A stretch of DNA of 64,000 bases, taken from assembly GCF_027594745.1 (NCBI RefSeq), contig NZ_CP110854.1:2584501-2648500 (forward strand). Reading direction: 5' to 3'. The notes under the pieces were generated by a model. That model ran no database searches. It had not been told where the DNA came from and saw nothing but the letters and a program-made list of their open reading frames with translations. The position numbers and the translations under genes were made by a program. The DNA is from Saprospira grandis (lineage in GTDB: Bacteria; Bacteroidota; Bacteroidia; Chitinophagales; Saprospiraceae). Positions 40,701 to 48,419 of the stretch are shown piece by piece. Each line of letters begins with the position of its first letter. The stretch's first letter is position 1.

Positions 40701-42687
40701 CACCGCAAGGACCAGGATTAGGTCCACAAGCGCCAGAACTCATTCCGCCAGAACCTGTACCATAGTTCATGGCCAATACAACTGTATCGCCAGGACAAAT
40801 AGTATCTGTAGCGGGAGTAATATCGGGAATACCCGTGCGGAACTTCAAGCCAATAGTATCACTACCCACACAAGCTCCATAAGCATATTCTACATAGTAA
40901 GTAACCGAGTCGCCAGGAGCACCTACTAATGAGCCTGTAGGACTAGCGACATTTGTTGCGCTAAGGTCATTCACTCGAGTAGCTGGAGAAGAGGTCCAAG
41001 TCCAGTTACCATTGATTAAGTCAATACCAGGTCCAGTTGCATTGGTGGTAAAGTTCAAGGCATTGGGCTGACCATTCTGACAAAGTGAAGTGTCAGAGGC
41101 CAAGCTTGTCACATCTAGTGGCAAGTCAACCAAAGCAATACTTACCGTATCCGTAGTAATACAGCTGGCTCCAGTAACGGGGTCAGGAGTAGTGATAAAC
41201 TGTACCTCATAAGTAACTACATCACCAGCTACTGTAGAAGCAGGAACACTAGCAATGGGGTTACGAATAGTATCATCGCTAAGTGGAGCCGTAGGTCCAG
41301 CAATCTGTACCCAGTTAAAGCTACCTGCTACAGAGCCCCCTGGGCCCAAAGAGAAGGTCTGTGCACCTAACTGAATATCTTGAGCCACACCAGCACAAAT
41401 AGAAGTATCACTAGCCGTAACATTTACCCCAGGAATCACTAGGCTAAAGCCAAGGTAAGCCGGAAGCGGAATGGGACAAGCATTATCCGTTACCGCAATG
41501 GTAAAGTTATTTACCCCAATTTGAGCATTACAAGTACGAATCTGTACATAGAGCTCCAAAGAGTCAGGGCGGTTAGGATCAGGATTAAACTGGAAAATGC
41601 TAAAGTTAGCAGGTCCAAATACAGTCCCAATATTTGAGTTGTTCGGATCCAAAGAAAGCGTATCGCCATCAGGGTCTACAGCTGTAATCTGAAACTCTAG
41701 GGTATCACACTGACAAGTAACAAAGGTACGGTTAGTGGTATCATAGGTTCCCCCACCCGATACAATAGGCTCTGTATTGTTTACCCCTGTATTCGTACAG
41801 TTGTTCAATACCACCACTTGCATATCACGCATAATCGTACTAATGGTATCGCCATTACGCACCTCATAAACTCTTACCGCAGCCACAGAGGTCTGGGCAA
41901 TACTAGGCGTAAAGGTCATCTGCCCCGTGTTGGTATTAAATACCATACCGTTGGCCGGTGTAGTAAAGAAAGGCTGAGCCGCAGTAGCTCCCCCTTGAAA
42001 AATATAAGGATCAGCAGGACCAGTCTGGAAAGGCGTGATCATCTCATAAATCAAAGAGTCTCCATCTACATCAATCGCCCCATGGTTAAAGGTAAAGGGC
42101 TGCCCAGCACAAATATAAGGCGTAGGCAAAGAGGTAAATCGAGGCGAGTTGTTACAAAGCCCATTTGTGTTGTTAATGGTTGTCTGAATGGCCATCGACT
42201 GGCTGCCAGCATTGTCTCCATTAGTAATGTTACTGTTCCGACAACAGGTATTCCAAGACACTACCCAAGAATCACAAGCCGAAGGCAAGGTGACCGTAGC
42301 CGTGTACTCATAAACCTGCGTACCCTGAATAGTACCCGCACCACCACAAGTGGTGTTAGGCAACTCATCTGGACAAACAGGGGTGATCTCATCACCAAAA
42401 CGACTTCCCGCATTAAAGGTGATGTTGGGCTCCGCCAAACCACAGTTTGGCGCCGTTAAACTTACCGATAAACTGGTAGGCATAGAAATACCATCGCAAT
42501 CTCGGTATAGCTGAAATGTTACCTGATACTGGTTGTTCCCCAGACAGGTATAGTAGACGTCCCCACCAACAATGTGGCTGGCTTGCGCATCTCCTGCCGA
42601 AAATAGCAAGAAAAACAAGGGTAGAAACAGACCTAAGGCCCACCTACTCAGAGACGTAATACTCCAATGTAAACTTTTGTATTCCAA
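37714..42687 (-). CDS. Giant type IX-secreted surface protein with SprB-like repeats
   Basis: 1657 residues. The start is a TTG at 42687: an upstream stop and the lack of any ATG before the signal peptide (RWALGLFLPLFFLLFSAG) leave no better choice. The N-terminal region (about 35-430) has ASHIVGGDVYYTCLG and repeated Cys-containing Ig-like domains. The middle has SprB-type repeats with the pattern YxFxWSNGxTTxxISNLxxGTYSLTITDxxGC, at least five copies between about 1060 and 1530. The last 95 residues are the gliding-motility-associated C-terminal sorting domain (AFTPNNDGENDSF, VYNRWGQVVFDG, GWDGTLNGE, YIYVFSYQYPGG). Type IX secretion should export it to the surface, where relatives of SprB act as adhesins for gliding or prey contact. 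Confidence 0.92.
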   Translation of the reverse strand: MEYKSLHWSITSLSRWALGLFLPLFFLLFSAGDAQASHIVGGDVYYTCLGNNQYQVTFQLYRDCDGISMPTSLSVSLTAPNCGLAEPNITFNAGSRFGDEITPVCPDELPNTTCGGAGTIQGTQVYEYTATVTLPSACDSWVVSWNTCCRNSNITNGDNAGSQSMAIQTTINNTNGLCNNSPRFTSLPTPYICAGQPFTFNHGAIDVDGDSLIYEMITPFQTGPADPYIFQGGATAAQPFFTTPANGMVFNTNTGQMTFTPSIAQTSVAAVRVYEVRNGDTISTIMRDMQVVVLNNCTNTGVNNTEPIVSGGGTYDTTNRTFVTCQCDTLEFQITAVDPDGDTLSLDPNNSNIGTVFGPANFSIFQFNPDPNRPDSLELYVQIRTCNAQIGVNNFTIAVTDNACPIPLPAYLGFSLVIPGVNVTASDTSICAGVAQDIQLGAQTFSLGPGGSVAGSFNWVQIAGPTAPLSDDTIRNPIASVPASTVAGDVVTYEVQFITTPDPVTGASCITTDTVSIALVDLPLDVTSLASDTSLCQNGQPNALNFTTNATGPGIDLINGNWTWTSSPATRVNDLSATNVASPTGSLVGAPGDSVTYYVEYAYGACVGSDTIGLKFRTGIPDITPATDTICPGDTVVLAMNYGTGSGGMSSGACGPNPGPCGGPQQQVTVGTATTTSDQPFRGFFEDSRFQMIIPASELLAAGVQPGLLNDMTLNVVAKGSSLPFSNFTVSLACTTLTSIPSGATAFLPNPSATVVYSGTYTTAAGANLIPFSSPYEWDGTSSLLVEFCFDNGNWTSDDDVAAETTPYVSAIGDFADGVSGCLPGSLGTPTTTSVRPVVTFSNCILQPLLVYDWSPNIAIINDSTDSPSVFPAGTTTYYGTVIEAGCPMVDSTEIVINSTIPAPVVSCGNPTNYTSEILFEWSGSAGATGWEYSLDSGATWVAVPLAQDSVLVTGFRDGECFQIQVRALGGAGLCPDNAATLFTCCTTPCVNPTQVSTVSSMDISCYQANDGMIQLLGTQGDLGPNYDFTLYNAADSQIAFVNTPDTASFSGLMPDTYYAVAYDSFGCVAYSDTITIAEPTEFIASLDSVIGTSCWNTVDGAAQVSAVGGTAPYGFQWDANAASQTTAIAINLPLGTYTVTATDANGCQSVVNNINVFGPFAQAPTVTVNITDATGCPADGSIEITAVQSMAGDPVPGNPNSLDYQWSNGATAVNTISNLTPGTYSLTITDQNGCTFTDSYTVGGSTVNIDNANVNSPVCGLDNGNIDLTVSGDNSYTFVWSNGASSEDLSDLSIGTYSVTVTGAGGCQDSATFNLVGGTIEARVVAREEQICVGASNGFYDIEVNSVSSGSNQITYLWSNGETTQDVSNLSAGTYSVTVTLDGGVCETSLNGLVVLEDDPEVAIDVTNCEDLAANVQGGWPDSSGVFTYSYLWSTGDTVTNLNGVTEGTYTLTATDVNGCSATATAEVRYPVIAPYIVSPSVQDTSMPIGSTIDIAAGTAGAETGVSYVWSPASDVADANAYQTTVTTLDTTQNPLAFVIVADNGSCQSTDTLYLNLLPVQFSGFANAFTPNNDGENDSFRPLPYRLSDNVEVVEFKVYNRWGQVVFDGDNNDPREGWDGTLNGELQARDVYIYVFSYQYPGGEVQTVRGQVTLLR

Positions 42688-43091
42688 GGCTATATTACAT
42701 TTGAAGGGTTAAATAAAAATGTTTTTCAATCCACTAATAAAGGGCTAAAATGCAGTCGCACAGCCCCTTTAAAAGTTACTAACAAAGTTAGCATTTTAAT
42801 AATAAAAATTTAAAATCAACGGCCAATTCTATAAATTTTAATCATATCTATACCAGCTCCTTACCCAATAAAAAAATAAAGGCTTAACTATTAAAACTAT
42901 TATTTTTGCCTTTACGCTGCTTGCCGTAAAACTTTTGTTGCCGCCCGCTCTCCCCAAAAAAGACAAGCCCCAAGCCCATTTTGAAAAAGATCCCCAAAAG
43001 TTAAGTCTTTAAGGATCGAGCCCCTCTGCCCATCCCAAAAGTCAAAACAAAAAGTTATCTTCGCAGCATTTCTATAAGCCGAATCTTGATT
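42688..43091. other. Divergent intergenic region
   Basis: 404 bp, AT-rich, between the giant surface protein and the NUDIX operon. On the minus strand TAACTTTG (42783-42790) fits a -7 element for the surface protein, within the small palindrome CTAAC-AAA-GTTAG (42779-42791). On the plus strand TATCTTCG near 43053 is a weak -7 candidate. No gene is visible. Confidence 0.4.
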
Positions 43092-43661
43092 ATGTACACG
43101 ATCTTCCACGGACCCCACCATATCCAACTCCTCGAAGGCCCCCAAATCTGGAAGGCCGAGCAAATTAGAGCCCTCCTCCTTAGCTTTGAATCCGCTAGTA
43201 CTCCTCAAAAACGACTTATTCCCGCTAAAGGATTAGAGGCTCTCTGGAAAAATGTATTGGCCCAATTCCATTACCTCGAAGCCGCAGGAGGCCTCGTCCA
43301 TCACCAAGAGGATGTACTCGCCATCTACCGCTTCAACCGCTGGGACCTCCCCAAAGGCAAAATCGAAAAAGGAGAATCTCCAGAACAAGCCGCTCTCCGA
43401 GAGGTAGAGGAGGAAACTGGCCTGGCCGCTCTCGAACTCGGCCCCAAATTACCTTCTACTTATCATATTTATTGGAACCCCTATAAGTCGCTCTGGTCGC
43501 TCAAAAAAACGCATTGGTTCCAAATGAAGGCCCTAGCCAATGGCCCCCTCATGCCCCAAACCGAAGAAGGTATCGAAGAATTAGCCTGGCGCCCCCTCCA
43601 AGCCATGAAAACCGAAGCGAATACTTACGCTAGTATCGCCGAACTGCTTAAATCTTGCTAA
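43092..43661 (+). CDS. NUDIX hydrolase
   Basis: 189 residues from the ATG at 43092. The N-terminal 70 residues form an extra region (MYTIFHGPHHIQLLEG, KRLIPAKGLEALWKNV). A NUDIX domain follows, with the complete box GKIEKGESPEQAALREVEEE plus TGL, which binds Mg and cleaves nucleoside diphosphate bonds. Substrate unknown: it could clean up oxidised nucleotides or act in folate synthesis, where NUDIX enzymes remove pyrophosphate from dihydroneopterin triphosphate. The direct overlap-free abutment with folK (stop 43661, next ATG 43662) makes the folate option attractive, but it is inference. Confidence 0.9.
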   Translation: MYTIFHGPHHIQLLEGPQIWKAEQIRALLLSFESASTPQKRLIPAKGLEALWKNVLAQFHYLEAAGGLVHHQEDVLAIYRFNRWDLPKGKIEKGESPEQAALREVEEETGLAALELGPKLPSTYHIYWNPYKSLWSLKKTHWFQMKALANGPLMPQTEEGIEELAWRPLQAMKTEANTYASIAELLKSC

Positions 43662-44150
43662 ATGGCTCTCGCTCTACTCGCTCTGGGCTCCAATATGGGC
43701 CGCCCCAGAGATTTCCTGCAGTTCGCCCTCAATGAACTGACCCAATTGGGACAAATTACCGCCCAATCCGATGTCTACCTCACCGCCGCCTGGGGCCTAG
43801 AAGATCAAGCCGATTTCGAAAATATGGCCCTGGCCCTGCAGTGCAAACTCAAGCCAGAAGAACTCCTCCAGGCTTGCCTGAATATAGAAGCTAAGGCCGG
43901 CCGTATCCGCAAACAAAAATGGGGACCCCGCTGCCTCGATATCGATATCCTCTTCTATGATGAGCTGGTCCTCAATACCCCAAGACTCCAAATCCCGCAC
44001 CCCCAACTCCACCTCCGACGATTTGTCCTCGAACCCCTTCAGCAAATTCAACCTCACTTTATCCACCCTCAGTTGCAGCTATCTGTACAAGATCTACTCG
44101 ATCGCTGCCAAGATCCGCTTCCTGTTCAAAAAATAGCCTCCCAAAACTAA
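43662..44150 (+). CDS. folK: 2-amino-4-hydroxy-6-hydroxymethyldihydropteridine diphosphokinase
   Basis: FolK transfers pyrophosphate from ATP to hydroxymethyldihydropterin in folate synthesis. The 162-residue protein has ALGSNMGRPRDFL at the start, then ENMALALQCKLKPEELL. The catalytic/ATP region RIRKQKWGPRCLDIDILFYD (conserved GPR and DIDIL) and IPHPQLHLRRFVLEPL follow. Its ATG touches the NUDIX stop and it precedes a deoxynucleoside kinase by 4 bp, so all three form one operon. Confidence 0.96.
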   Translation: MALALLALGSNMGRPRDFLQFALNELTQLGQITAQSDVYLTAAWGLEDQADFENMALALQCKLKPEELLQACLNIEAKAGRIRKQKWGPRCLDIDILFYDELVLNTPRLQIPHPQLHLRRFVLEPLQQIQPHFIHPQLQLSVQDLLDRCQDPLPVQKIASQN

Positions 44151-44154
44151 CATC

Positions 44155-44814
44155 ATGCAAATCGCTAACGGTAATTATATTGTTATTGAAGGAAATATCG
44201 GCACCGGCAAAACCTCTTTCTCCGAGCTGCTGGCCAAAGATCTTAATGCCCGCCTGATCCTCGAAGAGTTTTCCGATAATCCTTTCCTCCCCCTCTTCTA
44301 CAAAAATCCCGAACGCTACGCCTTTCCCGTAGAGCTCTTCTTCATGACCGAAAGACACAAACAACTCCAAGAGGTCCTGATGAATCCCGACCTCTTCCAA
44401 CAATACACCATAGCCGATTATGTCTTCTCCAAAACCCTGCTCTTCGCCGGCCAAAATCTCCGCGGAGAAGAACTACGCCTCTTCCAACGCCTGTTTACTA
44501 CCCTCAATTCTATCTTCCCCCAACCCGACCTGCTGGTCTATCTCCACCGATCGGTCCCCGAACTAATTCGACAAATTAAGAAGCGCAACCGCAGCTATGA
44601 ACAAGATATCGCCCCCGATTATCTCAAGAAAATCCAACAGGCCTATTTCAATTTCTTCCGCCTCCAACAAAACGAAATCCCTATCCTGGTCCTCGATGTA
44701 GAAGGGATGGATTTTGTCCACAATCCCGAGGATTACCAACTCTTACTCGACCTGATCGCCCAACCCTACGAAAAAGGCCTGCATTTCTGGAAAGGTAGAG
44801 CAGAAGGATTCTAA
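44155..44814 (+). CDS. Deoxynucleoside kinase
   Basis: 219 residues. It phosphorylates deoxynucleosides for salvage. The P-loop GNIGTGKT is at 13-20. Further hallmarks are FSDNPFLPLFYKNPERYAF, LFFMTERHKQ, TIADYVFSKTLLFA, PDLLVYLHRS, and the lid region IKKRNRSYEQDI. The family in Bacteroidota is mostly annotated as deoxyadenosine/deoxyguanosine kinase; specificity cannot be read here. Last gene of the NUDIX-folK operon. A hairpin repeat starts directly behind its stop instead of an ordinary terminator. Confidence 0.92.
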   Translation: MQIANGNYIVIEGNIGTGKTSFSELLAKDLNARLILEEFSDNPFLPLFYKNPERYAFPVELFFMTERHKQLQEVLMNPDLFQQYTIADYVFSKTLLFAGQNLRGEELRLFQRLFTTLNSIFPQPDLLVYLHRSVPELIRQIKKRNRSYEQDIAPDYLKKIQQAYFNFFRLQQNEIPILVLDVEGMDFVHNPEDYQLLLDLIAQPYEKGLHFWKGRAEGF

Positions 44815-44815
44815 T

Positions 44816-44970
44816 CCTTTTTTGGGGCTGCCCCGCCTTGCAGGCGGGTCGGGCTGTTTCAGGGCTCGCAGGTCTGCTCGGCCCATCGCTTTTTTCGCTA
44901 TGCTCAAAAAGCTTGGTCTGGCCTTCGGCCACCCTTGTCCATCCCTCAGCCGCGTCGCTTCGCTCCTTTT
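44816..44970 (+). repeat. Hairpin repeat, subfamily 1
   Basis: Forward copy just behind the kinase stop: GGGGCTGCCCC, CCCGCCT-TGC-AGGCGGG, core GCTCGCAGGTCTGCTCGGCC, a long A/T stem region ATCGCTTTTTTCGC to AAAAAGC, GGCC-TTC-GGCC, CCATCCCTCAGCC. Confidence 0.9.
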
Positions 44971-44972
44971 TA

Positions 44973-45222
44973 CTGTAGGTTGAAACCTACAGCAACAATG
45001 GTATTGCTCCGCAATGATATATGAATGAGGGTTAAAACCACTCATGAAATGAACTAGCCTAGCTAGCTGCAAAAAAATATGGGCCTATGGTTTCAACCAT
45101 AGGCCCATAATGCGTTATAATAAACAGCAAATAAGGGCTAAAATGTTTATTTATGGAGGGTTTCAACCCTCCATTGAACACAAAAATGCATTCGTTAATT
45201 GGCTGTAGGTTTCAACCTACAG
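44973..45222. repeat. Cluster of five hairpins with a GGTTTCAACC core
   Basis: Palindromes lie at 44973-44992 (CTGTAGGT-TGAA-ACCTACAG), 45024-45045 (imperfect), 45078-45109 (15-bp stem TATGGGCCTATGGTT, loop TC), 45153-45174 (ATGGAGGGTT-TC-AACCCTCCAT) and 45203-45222, the exact reverse complement of the first. Stem bases differ but GGTT(TC)AACC is shared. This is most of the gene-free stretch 44815-45437, which also holds two hairpin repeats. Confidence 0.8.
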
Positions 45223-45235
45223 GCCCATATAGCAG

Positions 45236-45376
45236 GCCCCTAGGGCCGCAGGCCTAGGGATGGTAACTGGGGCGGCAAAGCCGCAGACCTAGGGGCTGAA
45301 GCGAAGCGGAAGCCCCGCAGGGCCGAGCGAGCAGCGAGCCCCGAAACGTAGCGCCCGCCAAAGGCGGGAGGCCCCA
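45236..45376 (-). repeat. Hairpin repeat, subfamily 2
   Basis: Reverse copy: GGGCC-GCA-GGCC, GGCGGC-AAA-GCCGC, core GGGCCGAGCGAGCAGCGAGC, GAAACGTAGCGC, CCCGCC-AAA-GGCGGG, GAGGCCCC head. Confidence 0.85.
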
Positions 45377-45437
45377 TGATTTTGAAATCTAAATTAGATG
45401 TATAGTATTTTTGATTACAAGCTATAAATAACTTAGA

Positions 45438-45887
45438 TTACTTTCCCCACTCATCAACATTTAAGTCCTCATAAATATCAGCCTTTAAATAGTCTTCTTT
45501 GAATGAATCATAACGATTTTCAGCAGAATATGGTACCTGTATTTTTTTATCTTCAGAAGTATATACCCTAATAGTTTGCCCTAAACTGCCATCAGGACCT
45601 CCAACAGGACTAATGTTAATATTGATAAACGAAGAGTTGTCAAAATACAAATAAAAATTATCATCATATATTGAATCTCGTATGTCAATTAGGGTGGCTT
45701 CTTTCCTGTCCCCATCAAAAGATATATCTATTTCTTCAAACAAAGAAAGATCAATTTCTTTTCTATCCTTAAGATAGAAGGAGCTACCACTGAAAAATAT
45801 TACAGTCTGACAGCCACTTCTTAAGATGATCATTTCTTTTAGAAATTCACTACTTCCTTCAATACATCTAAAAAAAACTTTATCCAT
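45438..45887 (-). CDS. Hypothetical acidic protein
   Basis: 149 residues, no signal peptide, strongly acidic (many Asp/Glu) and beta-rich. Codons are clearly more AT-rich than in the neighbouring housekeeping genes. Two further orphan genes follow upstream on the same strand. The composition and setting resemble immunity or orphan genes of polymorphic toxin loci, but no toxin is visible and I recognise no family. Confidence 0.55.
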   Translation of the reverse strand: MDKVFFRCIEGSSEFLKEMIILRSGCQTVIFFSGSSFYLKDRKEIDLSLFEEIDISFDGDRKEATLIDIRDSIYDDNFYLYFDNSSFININISPVGGPDGSLGQTIRVYTSEDKKIQVPYSAENRYDSFKEDYLKADIYEDLNVDEWGK

Positions 45888-45935
45888 AATTATTACATTT
45901 TATACGGCTATAAAGCCCATGTTTTATTTCTATTT

Positions 45936-45973
45936 GGGGGATCAACCGCCGCAAATTTGCTGCGGAGGTCCCC
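45936..45973. other. Inverted repeat between orphan genes
   Basis: CCGCCGCAAATTTGCTGCGG (45946-45965) is a near-perfect palindrome flanked by GGGGGATC and GGTCCCC. It could be a terminator-like hairpin for the lipoprotein gene to its right. Confidence 0.4.
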
Positions 45974-46016
45974 AAGTTACTTAGGTTGCGATTTAAGGAA
46001 AAGATAGAGGAACTAA

Positions 46017-46586
46017 CTACCAATCTGGCTGGCTGTATAATTCACCAACATCTAGTTTGTAGTATACAATATTTACCTCTTCAGAATTGCTTATATCAGG
46101 GTAGTAGTCAGGTCTTGATGAAGAATAAGTTGTTGCTTTATATACCACTATTCTATCCTCAAATATTTTTGCCCATTGTATGATATAGAATCCACAATAA
46201 GCGTAGTCATAAGTTTTGATAATTAGCTCCCCATCCTTGATTAAATAATAACCAGTATAGCCATTTACCATATTATTAGCCACCTCATTATTTAGACTGT
46301 CTAGTCCTGTGCTACTATACAGCTTACCGTCTGCAAAAAAACGCTTAAAAAAATACATTGGTCCAAAATTAGTATCTGGGTAGTATAAATAATAGATCGC
46401 AGTTGTATCTATCAAGTCTTTAGGGTAAAGGTCCTCTGCTTTGGTCACATACCAATCTTTAAACTTTTTAGGAATGACATTTCCTCTAGCTGTTCTCGTA
46501 TCAGTACAAATAGCGCAAGAATATTGCAGCAAAAGCAGCAAGCCAACTAGGGCCAGTTGATATGAGCGGTAGTTCTTCTTTTTCAT
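46017..46586 (-). CDS. Hypothetical lipoprotein
   Basis: 189 residues from the ATG at 46586 (a second ATG lies three codons earlier). The N-terminus MKKKNYRSYQLALVGLLLLL with YSC just behind gives a lipobox with Cys near 24. The mature part is rich in Tyr and Asp. Its repeated YY and strand pattern (GELIIKTYDYAYCGFYIIQW, DRIVVYKATTY) indicates a beta-sheet protein. AT-rich codon use like its two neighbours. No family recognised. Confidence 0.6.
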   Translation of the reverse strand: MKKKNYRSYQLALVGLLLLLQYSCAICTDTRTARGNVIPKKFKDWYVTKAEDLYPKDLIDTTAIYYLYYPDTNFGPMYFFKRFFADGKLYSSTGLDSLNNEVANNMVNGYTGYYLIKDGELIIKTYDYAYCGFYIIQWAKIFEDRIVVYKATTYSSSRPDYYPDISNSEEVNIVYYKLDVGELYSQPDW

Positions 46587-46726
46587 GAAAAGCATCTATT
46601 TTATATCTCAAGATGCTCATTTATTTGGTTTCCCCTATTGCTTTTGGTCTGGTGTAGTTAATGGGGGGGGATAGAAAGCAAAGAAGGGTTAAAAAGTCTG
46701 AGGAGGCTCTGCTTATTGGAAGAGCA

Positions 46727-47326
46727 TTATGACTCCTCCCCAGCATTTTTTATAAAGGGATTAAAATAATACAATCTACAACTGGGGCAAGCTGTCATCT
46801 CGTTATCTGTCTTCACCTCCCAACTCTCTGTACAAGCTGGGCAAAATAACCAGCTCATCTTGGGATCTAAGATCATGGCCGACTCTCCACTAATATTGAG
46901 GTTGGGATTGAAAAATTCTAGCCCCAATTTCTTTCTATAGCTTTTAGTTACTTTAGTATACTTAGCTTTATAATAAAGATCCTCATAGAAATCTGGATTA
47001 TCTGCCCATTCTTTAAAGCTAATGATCGAATCCAAGCCCGTACGAATAGGACTATATTTAATTGTTCCCAAACGAAAGTGTTTAGAGAGTCGAGGATCTA
47101 CTACTTCAAAAAATTCTAAAGGAAAAGGATCTGGAACATCCCAGAAGCTCTCTGTGTAGACATACACAAAGGGGATGTAGGAGTATTGTATGGCATGAAC
47201 TACATAGTACTCTCCCAATTGAAGACCATCGTAATAGCTTCTTAAATGGAAACAGTCTTGCAAGTTGGTCTTAATCCAATCATTAGATGACTCTTCTAGG
47301 GACTCAATTTTACATTTTACTAGCAT
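46727..47326 (-). CDS. Hypothetical protein with C-terminal zinc ribbon
   Basis: 199 residues from the ATG at 47326; the ORF continues 14 codons upstream to a TTG, which I do not favour. The N-terminal 150 residues are beta-rich and without a known motif. The C-terminus has two CxxC knuckles, FCPACTESW and ACPSCRLYYF, spaced 17 residues, a typical zinc ribbon. It is the first gene of the AT-rich orphan island. DNA, RNA or protein binding is possible. Confidence 0.6.
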   Translation of the reverse strand: MLVKCKIESLEESSNDWIKTNLQDCFHLRSYYDGLQLGEYYVVHAIQYSYIPFVYVYTESFWDVPDPFPLEFFEVVDPRLSKHFRLGTIKYSPIRTGLDSIISFKEWADNPDFYEDLYYKAKYTKVTKSYRKKLGLEFFNPNLNISGESAMILDPKMSWLFCPACTESWEVKTDNEMTACPSCRLYYFNPFIKNAGEES

Positions 47327-47479
47327 GATAAGTTTGTCTTTATTGAAAATGCTAACCAATTCACTCAACTATCGCCTAGCCTGCTACCTTTATTCTGTTT
47401 GAAGAGCTAGAATGCTGCTCTTGGCGTATTAGTTCCCTCTGCAGCTAGCAAATATATAAAGCCAATTAGGAAGAAGAGA

Positions 47480-47743
47480 GACTGTTCAAAATTCTGTGTT
47501 TCTCCTTTCTGCGCCTAGGGACAAGCCCCTAGGCTAGCTTTTTAGACAGCCCTCTTCGAGGGCCTTGGGATGCAGACCGCTTCGCTACAATGACTTAGCA
47601 AGAAGATACATACTCACAATTGAGGCCCTTTAGGGCTGACTCCATTTGATTAGCCTAGGGGCTTGTCCCTAGGCGACTATTGGTCAAATCCTAACAAGCT
47701 ATTGGCCCAAATTTTATTCTAATACACAAAATCCTGAATAGTC
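47480..47743. mobile_element. Small inverted-repeat element (MITE-like), copy B
   Basis: 264 bp with inverted ends GACTGTTCAAAATTCTGTGT and, from the other side, GACTATTCAGGATTTTGTGT. Inside, GCCTAGGGACAAGCCCCTAGGC occurs once and GCCTAGGGGCTTGTCCCTAGGC (its reverse complement) once. The right 65 bp match copy A at 11251-11536. No coding capacity. Directly followed by the 22-bp array. Confidence 0.6.
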
Positions 47744-47756
47744 CCCTAAAAATAAA

Positions 47757-48378
47757 GGCGAGGAGTACTGCACCCCCTCAGCAGGACTTAGTGAGCTCCT
47801 CGCTTGGGGTTGTATAGCTCCTCAAGAGGACTTGGCTAAGTCCTCGCTTGGGGCAGGGGAGCTCCTTTAGAGGGCTTCTGTAGCTCCTCTTTTGGGCTTA
47901 CTTAAGTCCGCTACACTATAGGCCTAGGTCCTCTTTAGGACCTCTATAGGTCCTCCTTTGGAGTAGTTCAAGTCCTGCCGATGACTAGCCCAAGTCCTCC
48001 TCTTTAGGTAGAAGAATACTCCTGATGACTAGGAGGACTGATCAGGAGGATTAGCGCTAGCCCTCAAGAGGATTTGCCCAGCCCCTATAGAGGACTAAGA
48101 GAGGCCCTCGCTCGGAGGTCTGGAAATGCTCCTGATGATTAGGACTAGCCCTATGGAGGGCTAGCGCCCCCCTCTAGACGGGTAAGTGAACCCCTCCCGA
48201 TGGGTATAGGCCCCCTATTGATGGGGAGGTATACCCCTTTCGATGGCTAGCTGTACCCCTCCCGATGGGTATGGAAACTCCTCTTGATGGGTATGGGAAC
48301 CCCTCCTGATGGGTATAGGAACTCCTCTTGATGGGTATAGGAACCCATCTTGATGGCTAAAAGTACCCATCCATAACA
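47757..48378. repeat. Degenerate 22-bp tandem array
   Basis: In the right half GATGG recurs at 48199, 48220, 48242, 48264, 48286, 48308, 48330 and 48352, a 21-22 bp period. The consensus is roughly GGAACTCCTCTTGATGGGTATA. The left half keeps the CCTCnnGAGG-like self-complementary piece but is far more diverged. About 28 units in all. Together with copy B of the inverted-repeat element it fills the gene-free stretch 47327-48380. Confidence 0.8.
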
Positions 48379-48381
48379 GAA

Positions 48382-48411
48382 AAAGGCCCAAAACCTAAGT
48401 TTTGGACCTTT
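48382..48411. terminator. Terminator-like hairpin beside the 22-bp array
   Basis: AAAGGCCCAAAAC and GTTTTGGACCTTT pair with one mismatch around CTAA. It separates the array from the metH side. Confidence 0.55.
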
Positions 48412-48419
48412 CCTTATGG

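Noticed and set aside
37714..42687. Plus-strand ORFs inside the giant gene (for example 39070-39642, 41818-42459)
   Set aside because: They are antisense shadows of the repeat-rich surface protein.
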